64,000 nt of DNA. Source: Streptomyces sp. NBC_01216 (lineage in GTDB: Bacteria > Actinomycetota > Actinomycetes > Streptomycetales > Streptomycetaceae). A model generated the notes under the pieces. That model saw only the letters and a program-made list of their open reading frames with translations, was not told where the DNA came from and did not search any database. Positions 42,996-49,834 of the stretch are shown here, piece after piece. How positions within the stretch are numbered: the first letter of the stretch is position 1; every line of letters starts with the position of its first letter. A program made the position numbers and the translations under genes. Location of the stretch: positions 4,588,001-4,652,000 of the forward strand of contig NZ_CP108677.1 of the NCBI RefSeq assembly GCF_035994945.1, read 5' to 3'.

Positions 42996-44309
42996 GTGAA
43001 GACAGAAGATCAGACGGTGGCCGCGGGTCACAGTATAGATCCTGCCCGTTGGCAGGAGGCGTTCGAGGCCCTGATGGGCCGTATTGCGGGACGGTTCGTC
43101 CGGGTGGAACCCCGGCGCCGGGCACGGGCGTTCGTGCTCGGGTTGTTGTCGGGCCTGCCGCGCAAGAACTGCTGGACGCTCGCCGAGCATGCTGGGGACG
43201 CGGCCCCGTACGGTCTGCAGCACCTGCTGTCGAGGGCCAGGTGGGACGCCGACGCGGTACGCGATGACATCCGCGGCTTCGTCGTTGAGTACCTGCACCA
43301 CGAGGACGCGGTGCTGGTCGTGGACGAGACCGGCGACCTGAAGAAGGGCACCGGCACGGTGGGCGTGCAGCGCCAGTACACCGGCACCGCAGGCCGCATC
43401 GAGAACAGCCAGGTCGCCGTCTACCTCGCCTACTCAACCCCGCTCGGGCACGCGGCGATCGACCGGGAGCTGTATGTTCCGCGCTCCTGGACCGAGGACC
43501 CGGCCCGCTGCCGGGCCGCCGGGATACCCGACGCCGTCGGCTTTACCACGAAACCCGCCCTCGCCGCCCGCATGATCGGCCGCGCCCTGGATGCCGGCGT
43601 TGCCGCATCCTGGGTGGCGGGCGATGAGGTCTACGGAGGCAACCCGCATCTGCGGACCGAGCTGGAGAGACGCGAGACCGGCTACGTGCTCGCCGTGGCC
43701 TGTGACCACCAGATCGCCACCCGAGCGGGCAAGCTCCGCGCCGACGCCCTGGTCAAGATGCTGCCGAAGCGGGCCTGGCAGAAACTCTCCGCTGGTGCCG
43801 GCGCCAAGGGGCACCGCTTCTACGACTGGGCCCTGGCCGACATCGCCGACGACCGGCCGGGCCACCGTCAGCTGCTCGTCCGCCGCAACCGGCGCACCCG
43901 TGAACTTGCCTTCTACCGCTGCTACTCGGCAATCCGGGTTCCGCTGTCCACTCTGGTGCGGGTCGCCGGGCGCAGATGGACGGTCGAGGAGACCTTCCAG
44001 TCCGGCAAGGGCCTGGCCGGACTGGACGAGCACCAGGTCAGACGCTGGACGTCCTGGCACCGCTGGGTCACCCTCGCGATGCTCGCCCACGCCTTCCTCA
44101 CCGTCGTCCGCGCCGACGAACATGCCCGCCACTCGAAGCCGGACGGGCTGATACCGCTCACCTGCAACGAGATCCAGCACCTGTTCACCGCGCTCGTCGT
44201 CCGGCCCGTCCACGACGCGGCTCACCGGCTCGACTGGTCCCACTGGCGACGCCGCCACCAGGCCCGATCCCAGGCCAGCCACTATCAGCGACAAGCCGCC
44301 CAGACATGA
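42996..44309 (+). CDS. IS701-family transposase
   Basis: A 437-residue DDE transposase, GTG 42996. Landmarks: RARAFVLGLLSGLPRKNCWT, AVLVVDETGDLKKGTGTVGV (first Asp), AASWVAGDEVYGGNPHLRTE (second Asp) and RRWTVEETFQSGKGLAGLDE (Glu). The catalytic triad is therefore intact and the frame undisturbed, so the element may be active. It ends just inside the right terminal repeat. Transcription runs toward the guanidine riboswitch and sugE, so read-through could reach that gene. Confidence 0.95.
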   Translation: MKTEDQTVAAGHSIDPARWQEAFEALMGRIAGRFVRVEPRRRARAFVLGLLSGLPRKNCWTLAEHAGDAAPYGLQHLLSRARWDADAVRDDIRGFVVEYLHHEDAVLVVDETGDLKKGTGTVGVQRQYTGTAGRIENSQVAVYLAYSTPLGHAAIDRELYVPRSWTEDPARCRAAGIPDAVGFTTKPALAARMIGRALDAGVAASWVAGDEVYGGNPHLRTELERRETGYVLAVACDHQIATRAGKLRADALVKMLPKRAWQKLSAGAGAKGHRFYDWALADIADDRPGHRQLLVRRNRRTRELAFYRCYSAIRVPLSTLVRVAGRRWTVEETFQSGKGLAGLDEHQVRRWTSWHRWVTLAMLAHAFLTVVRADEHARHSKPDGLIPLTCNEIQHLFTALVVRPVHDAAHRLDWSHWRRRHQARSQASHYQRQAAQT

Positions 44310-44341
44310 AGATCGCGATCTACAACTGGAGTACTAGGCTT

Positions 44342-44404
44342 GGGGCACCCGACGAGACGCGCCGTACCGGGCCCCGCGCACCACAGGCAAAGACGACGCA
44401 CCCC
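44342..44404 (+). ncRNA. Guanidine-III (ykkC-III) riboswitch
   Basis: The conserved core is present in order: CCCGACGAG, then ACGCGCCGTACCGGG, then GGCAAAGACGACGC. These match the ykkC-III consensus (GGACGAGG, GCGCCGUACCCGG, AAGACGGCGC). Outer bases GGGG and CCCC can pair. It ends about 30 bp before the SMR gene start, whose GGAGG lies at 44421-44425. Guanidinium binding would turn on the exporter gene. Confidence 0.88.
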
Positions 44405-44436
44405 TGTTGTTCCGTCTCGCGGAGGTTTTCGTCGTC

Positions 44437-44757
44437 ATGGCCTGGGTTCTCCTCACCGTCGCCGGTCTGCTCGAGGTCGGCTGGTCGGTCGGCATGAAGT
44501 ACACCGACGGGTTCACCCGTTTCTGGCCCAGCGTGTTCACCGGCGCCGGGATCGTCGCTTCGATGCTGCTGCTCTCACAGGCCGCCAGGACACTGCCGAT
44601 CGGTACGGCGTACGGCGTCTGGGTCGGCATCGGCGCGGCCGGCGCGGCGGTGTTCGGCATGGCGGTGCTCGGCGAGCCGGCGACCGCCGCCCGGATCTTC
44701 TTCGTCTGTCTGCTGCTGGTCGCCGTCGTCGGGCTGAAGGCGACCTCGGGGCACTGA
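44437..44757 (+). CDS. sugE: Small multidrug-resistance family guanidinium exporter (SugE/Gdx)
   Basis: A 106-residue four-helix SMR protein, ATG 44437 after GGAGGTTTTCGTCGTC. The ion-coupling Glu is E13 in GLLEVGWSVGMKYTDGF, the Gdx-type motif, and TAYGVWVGIGAAGAAVFGMA is the typical GxG helix 3. SugE/Gdx proteins are proton-coupled exporters of guanidinium, which agrees with the guanidine-III riboswitch upstream. The IS701 element lies 4 bp before the aptamer, so the native promoter has been cut off. Confidence 0.93.
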   Translation: MAWVLLTVAGLLEVGWSVGMKYTDGFTRFWPSVFTGAGIVASMLLLSQAARTLPIGTAYGVWVGIGAAGAAVFGMAVLGEPATAARIFFVCLLLVAVVGLKATSGH

Positions 44758-44778
44758 GGGGCCGGACAGCGGTCACCC

Positions 44779-44815
44779 GAGGGTCCCTGAGGCTGTCCGG
44801 CCGAGACCCTCAGGG
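44779..44815. terminator. Possible terminator between convergent sugE and the PBP gene
   Basis: GAGGGTC (44779-44785) pairs with GACCCTC (44805-44811), and CCCTGAG with CTCAGGG in an alternative fold. It overlaps the stop codon of the convergent PBP gene. Confidence 0.45.
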
Positions 44816-47209
44816 CTGTCGGTCGGGCCGTGGCGCCGGCGGCGCGGGTGGTACCTCGGGCGGCCGGGGTGTGTCCTGTGCCGGGTCGGCGCCGTGGAAG
44901 GGGGGTGCTCCGGCGCGTCCGGGGGACGGGGCCGGGGTATCGCCGTCCGCGGGGCCGGTTCCTCCGCCGGGCGCGGTCCGCGTGTCCGGTGCCCCCTGGG
45001 GGGCGGGCAGCCGCGGCGGCAACGGGGGGCGCGGCGGATGCTGTGGGCCGAGTGCCTGTTGGCCGTCGGGGCCGTCATGGTCCCGCTGTCCGTCCTGTTC
45101 CCGGGGGTCCTGCGGTCTTCCGTCGGGTCCGTCGGGCAGCGGCGGGTTCAGTGGGTCGAAGATCCCCTCGGAGCCCGCGCCCACCTGGAGTTCGAAGTAC
45201 TCCGGGTCGGAGCCGGCCAGTGCCTCGCGGGTGAACTGGGCCCAGATCTCCGCGGGGGGTCCGCCGCCGTCGACGCGGGGAAGGCCGAGCGCCCCGTACA
45301 GGGATCGCTGTTCGCCGGTCTCCGGGTGCTGGCCCATCAACGTGACCACCGTCGCGAGGTCGGGGGTGTAGCCGGCGAACCAGGCGGCGCGGTCCTCCTC
45401 GGCGGTGCCCGTCTTGCCTGCGGCGGGCCGGCCGGCCGAGAGCGCCGCCGTGCCCGTGCCGCCTTCGACGACGCTGCGGAGGATCGCGGTCGTGGTGTCG
45501 GCGGCCTCCCGGGTGACGGCCTGTGTGCTTTCGGGGGCGGGCAGGTGCAGTGCGCGGCCGTTCCTGCTGACCGAGCGGACCAGGATGTACGGGTGGTGTG
45601 TGCCGTGGTGGGCGAGGGTGGCGTACGCCTCGGCCAGGTCGAGGACGCTCGCGGTGGCGGGGCCGAGCGCGATGGAGGGGGAGGCCGTCAGGTCGGGTGT
45701 GGTGGCCGGCAGCCCCAGGGCGACGGCGGTGTCGCGGACCGTGGCCGGGCCGACGTCGACCGCCATCTGGGCGTAGACCGCGTTGACGGACAGGTCGGTG
45801 GCGGCCCGGACGGTCAGGTCGCCGTACGAGGCGTGGTCCTCGTTGGCCGGGCCGTAGGGTTCGCCGGGCCAGCCGTCCACGGGGCGGCGGTCGGTGCCGT
45901 CGTAGTTCGTGTTCGGGGTGATCGGGCGGCCGTCCTGGGTCTGCGCGCCGTTCTGGACGGCGGCGGTGAAGACGAAGGGCTTGAAGGTGGAGCCGACCTG
46001 GTAGTCACGGCGGGTGGCGTTGTTGACGTACTGCTTGGTGTAGTCGACGCCGCCGTAGAGAGCGAGGACGTGTCCGGTGGCCGGGTCGACGGCGGCTCCA
46101 CCGACGCGGACGAAGCGGTCGACCGGGTTGCGGTCCGGGTCCAGCCGAGACGCGACCTGGTCGTGGACCGCGGTGACGAAGGCGTCCTGCTTCGTCCGGT
46201 CGAGGGTGGTGGTGATCCGGTACCCGCCGCGGGCCAGCGTCTTCGCGTCGATGGCTCCGCTGCCGGTGAGGTGGTCCTCGACGGCCCGCACGATGTATCC
46301 GCGCTGGCCGGAGAGGCCGGTCGTGGTGCGGGTGGTGCGCGGCACGGGGAAGGCGGCGGTGGCCCGGGTGTCGGGGCGCAGCCACTTCTCCTTGACCATG
46401 CCGTCGAGGACGTAGTTCCAGCGGGCGAGGACCTTGGGCCGGTTCTCGGGGTGGGCGACGATGTCGTACGCGGTGGGCGCGTTGAGCAGTGCGGCGAGGT
46501 ACGCGCCCTCGGTGGTGTCGAGGTTCTCGGCGTCCTTGCCGTAGTAGGCGCGGGCGGCGGCCTGGATGCCGTAGGCGTTGCGGCCGAAGTAGCTGGTGTT
46601 GAGGTACCCCTCGAGGATCTCGTCCTTGCTCTTCTCGCGGTCGAGCCGGATCGCGATGAAGAACTCCTTGACCTTGCGGGTGACGGTCTGTTCCTGGCCG
46701 AGGTAGTAGTTCTTGACGTACTGCTGGGTGAGGGTGGAGCCGGACTGTCTGCCTTTGCCGTTGAGGGTGTTCCAGGCGGCGCGGACCATGGCCTTGGGGT
46801 CGACGGCACGCCCGGAGTAGAAGTCCCGGTCCTCCGCGGCGAGGACGGCCCGCCGGACACCGAGGGGGACGCGGTCGAGGCGGATGCTCTCGCGGTTGAC
46901 CTCGCCGTCGCGGGCGATCTGCGTGCCGTCGCGGTAGAGGTAGACGTTGGACTGCGCGAGGGCGGCGGAGTTGGCCGGCGGGATGTGGACGAGCAGGTAG
47001 CCGGCGACGAAGGCGCCGGCCGCCAGCAGGGTGCCGAGGAGGAACAGGCCGAAGAGAGTCCGCAGGACACGTCGTCGGCGGGGGCGTGCGCGGGCCGTCC
47101 TCCGGTCGCGGGTGCGGCGCTCGGCCGTGGTCCGGGCCGTGGCGGGCCTGGTGGGGAGGGTGGGGTCCTTTGGTTCCCAGCCGGGGTGCGGTGGCTGGCC
47201 GTCGCTCAT
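44810..47209 (-). CDS. Class A penicillin-binding protein (bifunctional transglycosylase/transpeptidase)
   Basis: A 799-residue peptidoglycan synthase, ATG 47209. A basic cytoplasmic tail (RRTRDRRTARARPRRRR) precedes one membrane helix at about 50-73. The GT51 glycosyltransferase domain shows the catalytic E126 in AAEDRDFYSG and GSTLTQQYVKNYYLG. The transpeptidase motifs are SxxK at S407-K410 (GSTFKPF), SxN at S474-N476 (LSVNAV) and KTG at 599-601 (AGKTGTAEE). The last 150 residues are a Pro/Gly/Asp-rich disordered tail, common in Streptomyces class A PBPs. It is divergent from the DUF445 gene. Confidence 0.95.
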   Translation of the reverse strand: MSDGQPPHPGWEPKDPTLPTRPATARTTAERRTRDRRTARARPRRRRVLRTLFGLFLLGTLLAAGAFVAGYLLVHIPPANSAALAQSNVYLYRDGTQIARDGEVNRESIRLDRVPLGVRRAVLAAEDRDFYSGRAVDPKAMVRAAWNTLNGKGRQSGSTLTQQYVKNYYLGQEQTVTRKVKEFFIAIRLDREKSKDEILEGYLNTSYFGRNAYGIQAAARAYYGKDAENLDTTEGAYLAALLNAPTAYDIVAHPENRPKVLARWNYVLDGMVKEKWLRPDTRATAAFPVPRTTRTTTGLSGQRGYIVRAVEDHLTGSGAIDAKTLARGGYRITTTLDRTKQDAFVTAVHDQVASRLDPDRNPVDRFVRVGGAAVDPATGHVLALYGGVDYTKQYVNNATRRDYQVGSTFKPFVFTAAVQNGAQTQDGRPITPNTNYDGTDRRPVDGWPGEPYGPANEDHASYGDLTVRAATDLSVNAVYAQMAVDVGPATVRDTAVALGLPATTPDLTASPSIALGPATASVLDLAEAYATLAHHGTHHPYILVRSVSRNGRALHLPAPESTQAVTREAADTTTAILRSVVEGGTGTAALSAGRPAAGKTGTAEEDRAAWFAGYTPDLATVVTLMGQHPETGEQRSLYGALGLPRVDGGGPPAEIWAQFTREALAGSDPEYFELQVGAGSEGIFDPLNPPLPDGPDGRPQDPREQDGQRDHDGPDGQQALGPQHPPRPPLPPRLPAPQGAPDTRTAPGGGTGPADGDTPAPSPGRAGAPPFHGADPAQDTPRPPEVPPAPPAPRPDRQP

Positions 47210-47571
47210 GAGTGGAGCTCCCGTACCGGACGAAGGGGATGGCCTCCCCATACTGCATGCAGAGCGACAAAAGCCGAGAACACGACTCGACATACACTCG
47301 CGAAGGTCGTGCGGGGCCGCTGGGGTCGGGCGCTGTGGTGCCGTGGGCGGGCGCGCCGAACCGGGACTCCCGGTCCGGAGACCGGAGGGAGGGGTGGTGT
47401 GCTGCGCTTGCGTCCGACGGTCGCCACGGGCGGTTTCCTCCGTACCGTTCCGGGCGCAGGACGCCGCCGAGGCGACATCGAGGCCGTGATCGCGCAGATG
47501 CACGGAGAGGGCGGTGGCGCGCGGGAACTCGGGGTGCGCGTGGGGAGTCCCTGATGTAGGGAGGTCAGGTG

Positions 47572-48930
47572 ATGAGCGAGACGAGGACCGAGGCGGGGCC
47601 GGCGGACGGGCCGGGGGACGCGGCCCGTGTCTCCGGTGCCCGTGCCGGGGCGAGGAAGCCGCTGGCGGCTTTCGCGTACACGGCGGCGGACGAGGAGAAG
47701 AGCCGCGGGGTCCGCCGGATGAAGACCTTCGCGACGGGCCTGCTGCTGTTCGTGGCCCTCGTGTACGCCGTGGCGACCTGGGCGGGGAACGAGGGAGGGG
47801 GAGCCTGGACCGGGTACGTCGCCGCCGCGGCGGAGGCGGGCATGGTGGGCGCGCTCGCGGACTGGTTCGCGGTGACGGCGCTCTTCCGACGCCCGCTGGG
47901 GCTGCCGATTCCGCACACGGCGATCATCCCCACGAAGAAGGACCAGCTCGGAGCCTCACTCGGCTCCTTCGTGGGCGAGAACTTCCTGTCGGCCGACATC
48001 GTACGGGGCCGGCTGCACGGTCTGGGTATCGCGGGCCGGCTGGGCGCCTGGCTCGCCGAGCCCGCGCACGCGGACCGGGTGACGAGAGAGCTGGCCACGG
48101 CGCTGCGCGGGGCGTTGACCGTGCTGCGGGACGCCGACGTGCAGGCGGTCGTCGGCGAGGCGATCACCCGGCGCGCGGAGGCGGCGGAGATCGCGCCGGG
48201 CATCGGCAAGACCCTGGAGAAGATCGTCTCGGACGGTTCGCACCGCCGGGCCGTGGATCTGGTGTGCGTCAAGGCGCACGACTGGCTGGTCTTCCACGCC
48301 GACTCGGTGATGGACGCCGTCCAGGGCGGGGCGCCGGGGTGGACGCCGCGTTTCGTGGACCGCCGGGTGGGCGAGCGGGTCTACAAGGAGCTGCTCCGCT
48401 TCGTCACGGAGATGCGGGACATGCCGGGCCACCCGGCGAGGTCGGCGATCGACCGCTTCTTGAGGGACTTCGCCGCCGACCTGCAGGGCGACACGGACAC
48501 CCGGGCGCGGGTGGAGCGCCTGAAGTCCGAACTGCTGGCCCGGCCGGAGATCCAGGACGTCATCGCCTCGGCGTGGTCGTCCGTACGGAACCTGATCATC
48601 GCGGCGGCCGAGGACGACAGGAGCCAGTTGCGGCTGCGGGCGCGGGCCTCGCTGATGTCGCTCGGCGGCCGGCTGGTGACGGACGGCCGCCTGCAGGCGA
48701 AGGTGGAAGGCTGGGCAGAGGACGCGGCGGCCTACGTGGTCACCACGTACCGGGGCGAGATCACGTCCCTGATCAGTGACACGGTCGCGAGCTGGGACGC
48801 GACGCAGACCTCCCGCAAGATCGAGGCGAACATCGGCCGCGACCTCCAGTTCATCCGCGTCAACGGCACGGTCGTCGGCGCCCTGGCCGGCCTGGCGATC
48901 TACACGGTGAGCCACGCCCTGGGCGGGTGA
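47572..48930 (+). CDS. DUF445 family membrane protein
   Basis: A 452-residue protein. I prefer ATG 47572 (MSETRTEAG), with GGGAGG ten bases upstream; GTG 47569 is adjacent. Family landmarks: RRMKTFATGLLLFVALVYAV, AAAEAGMVGALADWFAVTALF RRPLGLPIPHTAIIP (the conserved GalADWfAVTALFrrPlglpi core) and DQLGASLGSFVGENFLSADI. One or two helices at each end (INGTVVGALAGLAIYTVSHA) enclose a long helical cytoplasmic or extracytoplasmic region. Function unknown. It is the last backbone gene before the defence-type island. Confidence 0.88.
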   Translation: MSETRTEAGPADGPGDAARVSGARAGARKPLAAFAYTAADEEKSRGVRRMKTFATGLLLFVALVYAVATWAGNEGGGAWTGYVAAAAEAGMVGALADWFAVTALFRRPLGLPIPHTAIIPTKKDQLGASLGSFVGENFLSADIVRGRLHGLGIAGRLGAWLAEPAHADRVTRELATALRGALTVLRDADVQAVVGEAITRRAEAAEIAPGIGKTLEKIVSDGSHRRAVDLVCVKAHDWLVFHADSVMDAVQGGAPGWTPRFVDRRVGERVYKELLRFVTEMRDMPGHPARSAIDRFLRDFAADLQGDTDTRARVERLKSELLARPEIQDVIASAWSSVRNLIIAAAEDDRSQLRLRARASLMSLGGRLVTDGRLQAKVEGWAEDAAAYVVTTYRGEITSLISDTVASWDATQTSRKIEANIGRDLQFIRVNGTVVGALAGLAIYTVSHALGG

Positions 48931-49045
48931 GGCACCTCCGACAGGGGGCGGGAGACGCGGCGCCGGAGAGCCGGCGGGCGGGTCGGCCGGTCGACGGGCG
49001 CGCGGGCCGGGGGTGCGGCGGGGACACGGGACGGGCGGGGTGTGT

Positions 49046-49079
49046 GCCGGGCGGGTGAGTTCCGGCTCACCCGCCCGGC
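49046..49079 (+). terminator. Strong terminator at the left edge of the island
   Basis: A perfect 14-bp stem (GCCGGGCGGGTGAG with CTCACCCGCCCGGC) and TTCCGG loop, 115 bp past the DUF445 stop. The rest of 48931-49229 has no gene I can support; an A-rich CGCAAAAAACC at 49135-49145 follows. Confidence 0.82.
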
Positions 49080-49229
49080 GACTGCGGGGAGGTGCTGTGT
49101 AGTACGCGCGCCGAGCCGCCCGTGTTCAACCCGCCGCAAAAAACCGCGCGGCGGGGGCACTTCCTGGTCGGCCCGAAGCGCGGACGTCCGGCGCTGGGTC
49201 GTACTCCGGCCCGCCGCAACCGCGTCACA

Positions 49230-49691
49230 ATGGCCGGCATGAAAGCCCTGGACACGACGGTGCAGACGAGCTCCCGGATGAGTAAGCAGCGCAGCCGGGA
49301 CACCGACGTGGAGATGGCCCTGCGTCGTGCCCTGCATGCCTCGGGGCTCCGCTATCGAGTGCACCGCCGCCCCCTCAAGGCGGTACGGAGGGAAGCGGAC
49401 ATCGTCTTCGGGCCCGCCAAGGTGGCGGTGTTCGTCGACGGTTGCTTCTGGCACGGCTGTCCGGAACACGCGACGTGGCCGAAGAGGAACTCGGAGTTCT
49501 GGCGGCAGAAGATCGAGAAGAACCGGGCACGGGACGCGAACACCGATGCCCGCCTCAAGGAGGCGGGCTGGTTGGCAGTGCGCGTCTGGGAACACGAGAG
49601 CGCGGACAAGGCCGCCGCACGCGTCGCAGCCGTGGTCGCCGAGCGGCGGGCGCTCCGTCGGACGGGGAGGGCGTCAGGCGACGTCACCTGA
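49230..49691 (+). CDS. vsr: Very short patch repair (Vsr) endonuclease
   Basis: A 153-residue protein, ATG 49230 (ATG 49239 is an alternative; longer versions look non-coding). Vsr nicks DNA 5' of the T in T:G mismatches left by deamination of 5-methylcytosine. Hallmarks: MSKQRSRDTDVEMALRRALH, the catalytic Asp (D57) in EADIVFGPAKVAVFVDG, and CFWHGCPEHATWPKRNSEFW with the zinc-binding Cys/His and H75. The end AGWLAVRVWEHE is typical. It belongs functionally with the cytosine methyltransferase at 53885-54898, which would create the mismatches it repairs, although here it is the first gene of the opposite operon. Confidence 0.95.
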   Translation: MAGMKALDTTVQTSSRMSKQRSRDTDVEMALRRALHASGLRYRVHRRPLKAVRREADIVFGPAKVAVFVDGCFWHGCPEHATWPKRNSEFWRQKIEKNRARDANTDARLKEAGWLAVRVWEHESADKAAARVAAVVAERRALRRTGRASGDVT

Positions 49692-49834
49692 GCCGAGAGA
49701 GCGGCCGGGATGGTCCGCCGACCCCTGTGGCATCGGTCATTCCGCCGACCGGCCGGTGGTAGCGTGGCCGGCGCGTGGGCCGTCGCGCTTCCGGGTGCGC
49801 GCCCACTGGGCGGTGAAGGGCAAAATCCGGGGGG

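Larger units (their letters stand above)
42269..44333 (+). mobile_element. Composite IS701-family element with CTAG target duplication
   Basis: About 2,065 bp bounded by identical 31-bp inverted ends (TACTCCAGTTGTAGATCGCG and on to CTTCATGTC) and flanked by CTAG at 42265-42268 and 44334-44337. CTAG fits the YTAR 4-bp target of the IS701 family. It is larger than usual for the family. The left end is an inverted fragment of the 3' end of a related IS701 transposase, and a 97-codon gene lies between that fragment and the complete transposase. Confidence 0.85.

Noticed and set aside
44894..47554. An 886-codon plus-strand frame opposite the class A PBP gene
   Set aside because: The PBP on the other strand has all catalytic motifs; the opposing product is Gly/Arg/Val-rich low complexity, a shadow.
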